A stretch of DNA of 64,000 bases from Marinomonas profundi. GTDB lineage: Bacteria > Pseudomonadota > Gammaproteobacteria > Pseudomonadales > Marinomonadaceae. Each line of letters opens with the position of its first letter. Position 1 is the first letter of the stretch. The stretch is taken from the NCBI RefSeq assembly GCF_020694005.1, contig NZ_CP073013.1, forward strand, positions 3,296,578-3,360,577. Reading direction: 5' to 3'. Both the position numbers and the translations under genes were made by a program. Below, in pieces: positions 62,773-64,000 of the stretch. Below the pieces are notes generated by a model. That model was not told the DNA's origin and ran no database searches. It worked only from the letters and a program-made list of their open reading frames with translations.

Positions 62773-63709
62773 CTTTTTCTTCCTTATGCTGATGGGGAAA
62801 GGCTTTCCAAAGTGCCGGAGACGCAATGAGTGTTTCGTAGTCTTTTGGCAGTGTTTCTTGCCATGTAGGGACTAGACCATTAAAAATGGGTTGTTGAGAC
62901 GAAATTTTGTACTGCATCGATTGGTGTATGATGAGCTTTAAGGAGCTGGCAAGAGAAAAAAAGTCTACTTGCCAGCCGTGGCAACGATGAATGGCGTCAA
63001 GCGCAGAATTGGTGTGCAATGTAGCAAGGACGAGATGCCCCGTCAGCGCAGCATTGACGGCCAAGTTGGCCGTAACCGAATCACGTACTTCTCCCACCAT
63101 AATGACATCGGGGTCTTGTCGTAAAAATGACTTTAAAAGGCTAGCCGAATCCAGCCCAATGGCGTGATTGGGTTCACATTGAAACAACCCCTGAATTTCA
63201 TATTCAACGGGATCTTCAATGGTGAAGACGGTTTTTTTGCCTGTGTTTAAGACATCGAGACAGGAATAAAGCGTGGTGCTTTTTCCGGCGCCGGTGGCAC
63301 CGCACACTAGGATTAGGCCGCTATTTTCATTGAGTATTGAGCCAAGGGCGTTTAGTAGGGCGGGCTGAATGCCGATATTATGCAGCGCTAAGCGACTTTT
63401 TTCTGGTAATAGCCGCAGGGCAATTTTTTCGCCTTTAACAGTGGTGATGATGCTGACCCGAATAAAGGTACTTCGGTGCTTTTCTTCAAATAAAAATTGC
63501 CCTTCTTGTGTCCTTCGGGTTTCCGATAAATCCAAGTTTGAGCGCATTTTGATGCGGTTGATTAAGTTATTTCCTTGGGGTAAATCGGCGACTTTGCTCA
63601 GCACGCCATAACAGCGTTGATACACTTTGATGGCTGAACTTGAGTGCTCAATGTGAATGTCTGTCGCCCCATGACTAACGGCGGAAGCGATGATTTCTTC
63701 TAATGTCAT
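62759..63709 (-). CDS. pilB: type IV pilus assembly ATPase PilB-like, compact
   Basis: 316 residues; normal PilB is ~560. Only the C-terminal half (N2-like start from DIHIE plus the ATPase core) is present: Walker A GATGAGKST (137-145), Asp box TIEDPVEY (163-170), Walker B LRQDPDVIMVGEVRD, His box ATLHTNSALDAIHR. The N-terminal MshEN-type domain and the tetracysteine zinc motif are absent, and the usual QRL after the His box is QSM. ATG at 63709 overlaps the pilin stop. Role: extension of pili, if active. Confidence 0.85.
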   Translation of the reverse strand: MTLEEIIASAVSHGATDIHIEHSSSAIKVYQRCYGVLSKVADLPQGNNLINRIKMRSNLDLSETRRTQEGQFLFEEKHRSTFIRVSIITTVKGEKIALRLLPEKSRLALHNIGIQPALLNALGSILNENSGLILVCGATGAGKSTTLYSCLDVLNTGKKTVFTIEDPVEYEIQGLFQCEPNHAIGLDSASLLKSFLRQDPDVIMVGEVRDSVTANLAVNAALTGHLVLATLHTNSALDAIHRCHGWQVDFFSLASSLKLIIHQSMQYKISSQQPIFNGLVPTWQETLPKDYETLIASPALWKAFPHQHKEEKDALV

Positions 63710-64000
63710 GCTCCTGTGTCCCCTGTATTCGCTAGGCTTTCGCACTGTTGCGGAAGTACGTTGGCTTCTAGGTCTGAGGTGCAATGCCAGTTTCTATTTG
63801 CGTCGCGAGAATATTTTAAGTACTGACCTTCGGTGATGCCGGTATTGTCATTCAGCGTGATTTGAATATTGCCCACCTCTTTATCTTGATCCTCTACTGT
63901 AATGGATTTAACGAGCGATGCTGGGTCGAGAGAGTGTTTTATTAGGTTGAACTCCGCTGTGCTAGGAAAGGAACCGTGCAACAGAATAAACTCTTCAACT
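63706..64000 (-). CDS. type IV pilin (PilA-like), 5' end outside window
   Basis: Open to the right window edge. The visible ~97 residues are a pilin C-terminal globular domain ending in WHCTSD...NVLPQQC, the typical disulfide-bonded loop of PilA (WxCxSD...PxxC). The methylated N-terminal helix must lie beyond the edge. It is directly upstream of pilB with a 4-bp overlap, which supports the pilin assignment. Confidence 0.82.
   Translation of the reverse strand, partial: VEEFILLHGSFPSTAEFNLIKHSLDPASLVKSITVEDQDKEVGNIQITLNDNTGITEGQYLKYSRDANRNWHCTSDLEANVLPQQCESLANTGDTGA

Overview
The window looks like a chromosomal segment of a marine gammaproteobacterium, most likely Oceanospirillales and close to Marinomonas. 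That placement comes from the 16S gene, the gene set (minCDE, sbcDC, class I fumarase, EF-G 2, ectoine uptake genes, the pilABCD-coaE-yacG order) and the moderate GC content. It is an inference from memory, not from a database search. No prophage, transposase, integrase or CRISPR array is visible.

Layout. 1-8.8 kb: the start of a UspA-family gene (reverse), a 2473-residue Bap/LapA-like RTX adhesin with a retention module and a LapG-type PAAG site, then msrA. 8.9-10.4 kb: four identical initiator tRNA-Met genes behind a near-consensus promoter, interspersed with and followed by about 11 partial copies of the tRNA 3' end, six of them in a regular 54-bp tandem array. 10.4-18.6 kb: an orphan 2Fe-2S protein, sbcD-sbcC, minC-minD-minE. 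18.6-23.4 kb: a diheme peroxidase lipoprotein behind a Fur-like palindrome, a Tas-like aldo/keto reductase, EF-G 2. 23.7-31.7 kb: an SH3-domain membrane protein and a sulfur/Fe-S neighbourhood (sulfite reductase plus DUF934, nfuA, TauE/SafE exporter, cysB), with a DAHP synthase, wrbA and arsC. 31.8-38.5 kb: proS, an SMP-30 lactonase, a HIT protein, an unusual DUF2786-like protein with three related helical repeats, and an Fe-S fumarase.

38.5-43.96 kb is a complete rrn operon (16S-23S-5S) with promoter, boxB/boxA-like leader, RNase III processing stems and terminator, and no tRNA in its spacers. It is followed by a 0.5-kb tandem REP/BIME-like repeat. 44.6-50.4 kb: ppiB-lpxH, queE, queC, an ArsR-type regulator with a SqrR/BigR-spaced cysteine pair, xthA, gor. 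50.6-58.0 kb: pepD, an ehuBCDA ectoine/hydroxyectoine ABC transporter, a ZIP-type transporter, a BenE-type symporter and a GntR/FadR-type regulator. 58.1-64 kb: a soluble histidine kinase with a TPR response regulator, then a reverse-strand pilin-pilB-pilC-pilD-coaE-yacG cluster in which PilB and PilC are unusually short.

The most unusual features are the tRNA-fMet 3'-end repeat array, the DUF2786-like triple-repeat protein, the REP tandem after rrn and the compact pilus assembly ATPase. Most of the rest is core metabolism. Domain assignments rest on motifs read by eye; all family names would need a profile search for confirmation.
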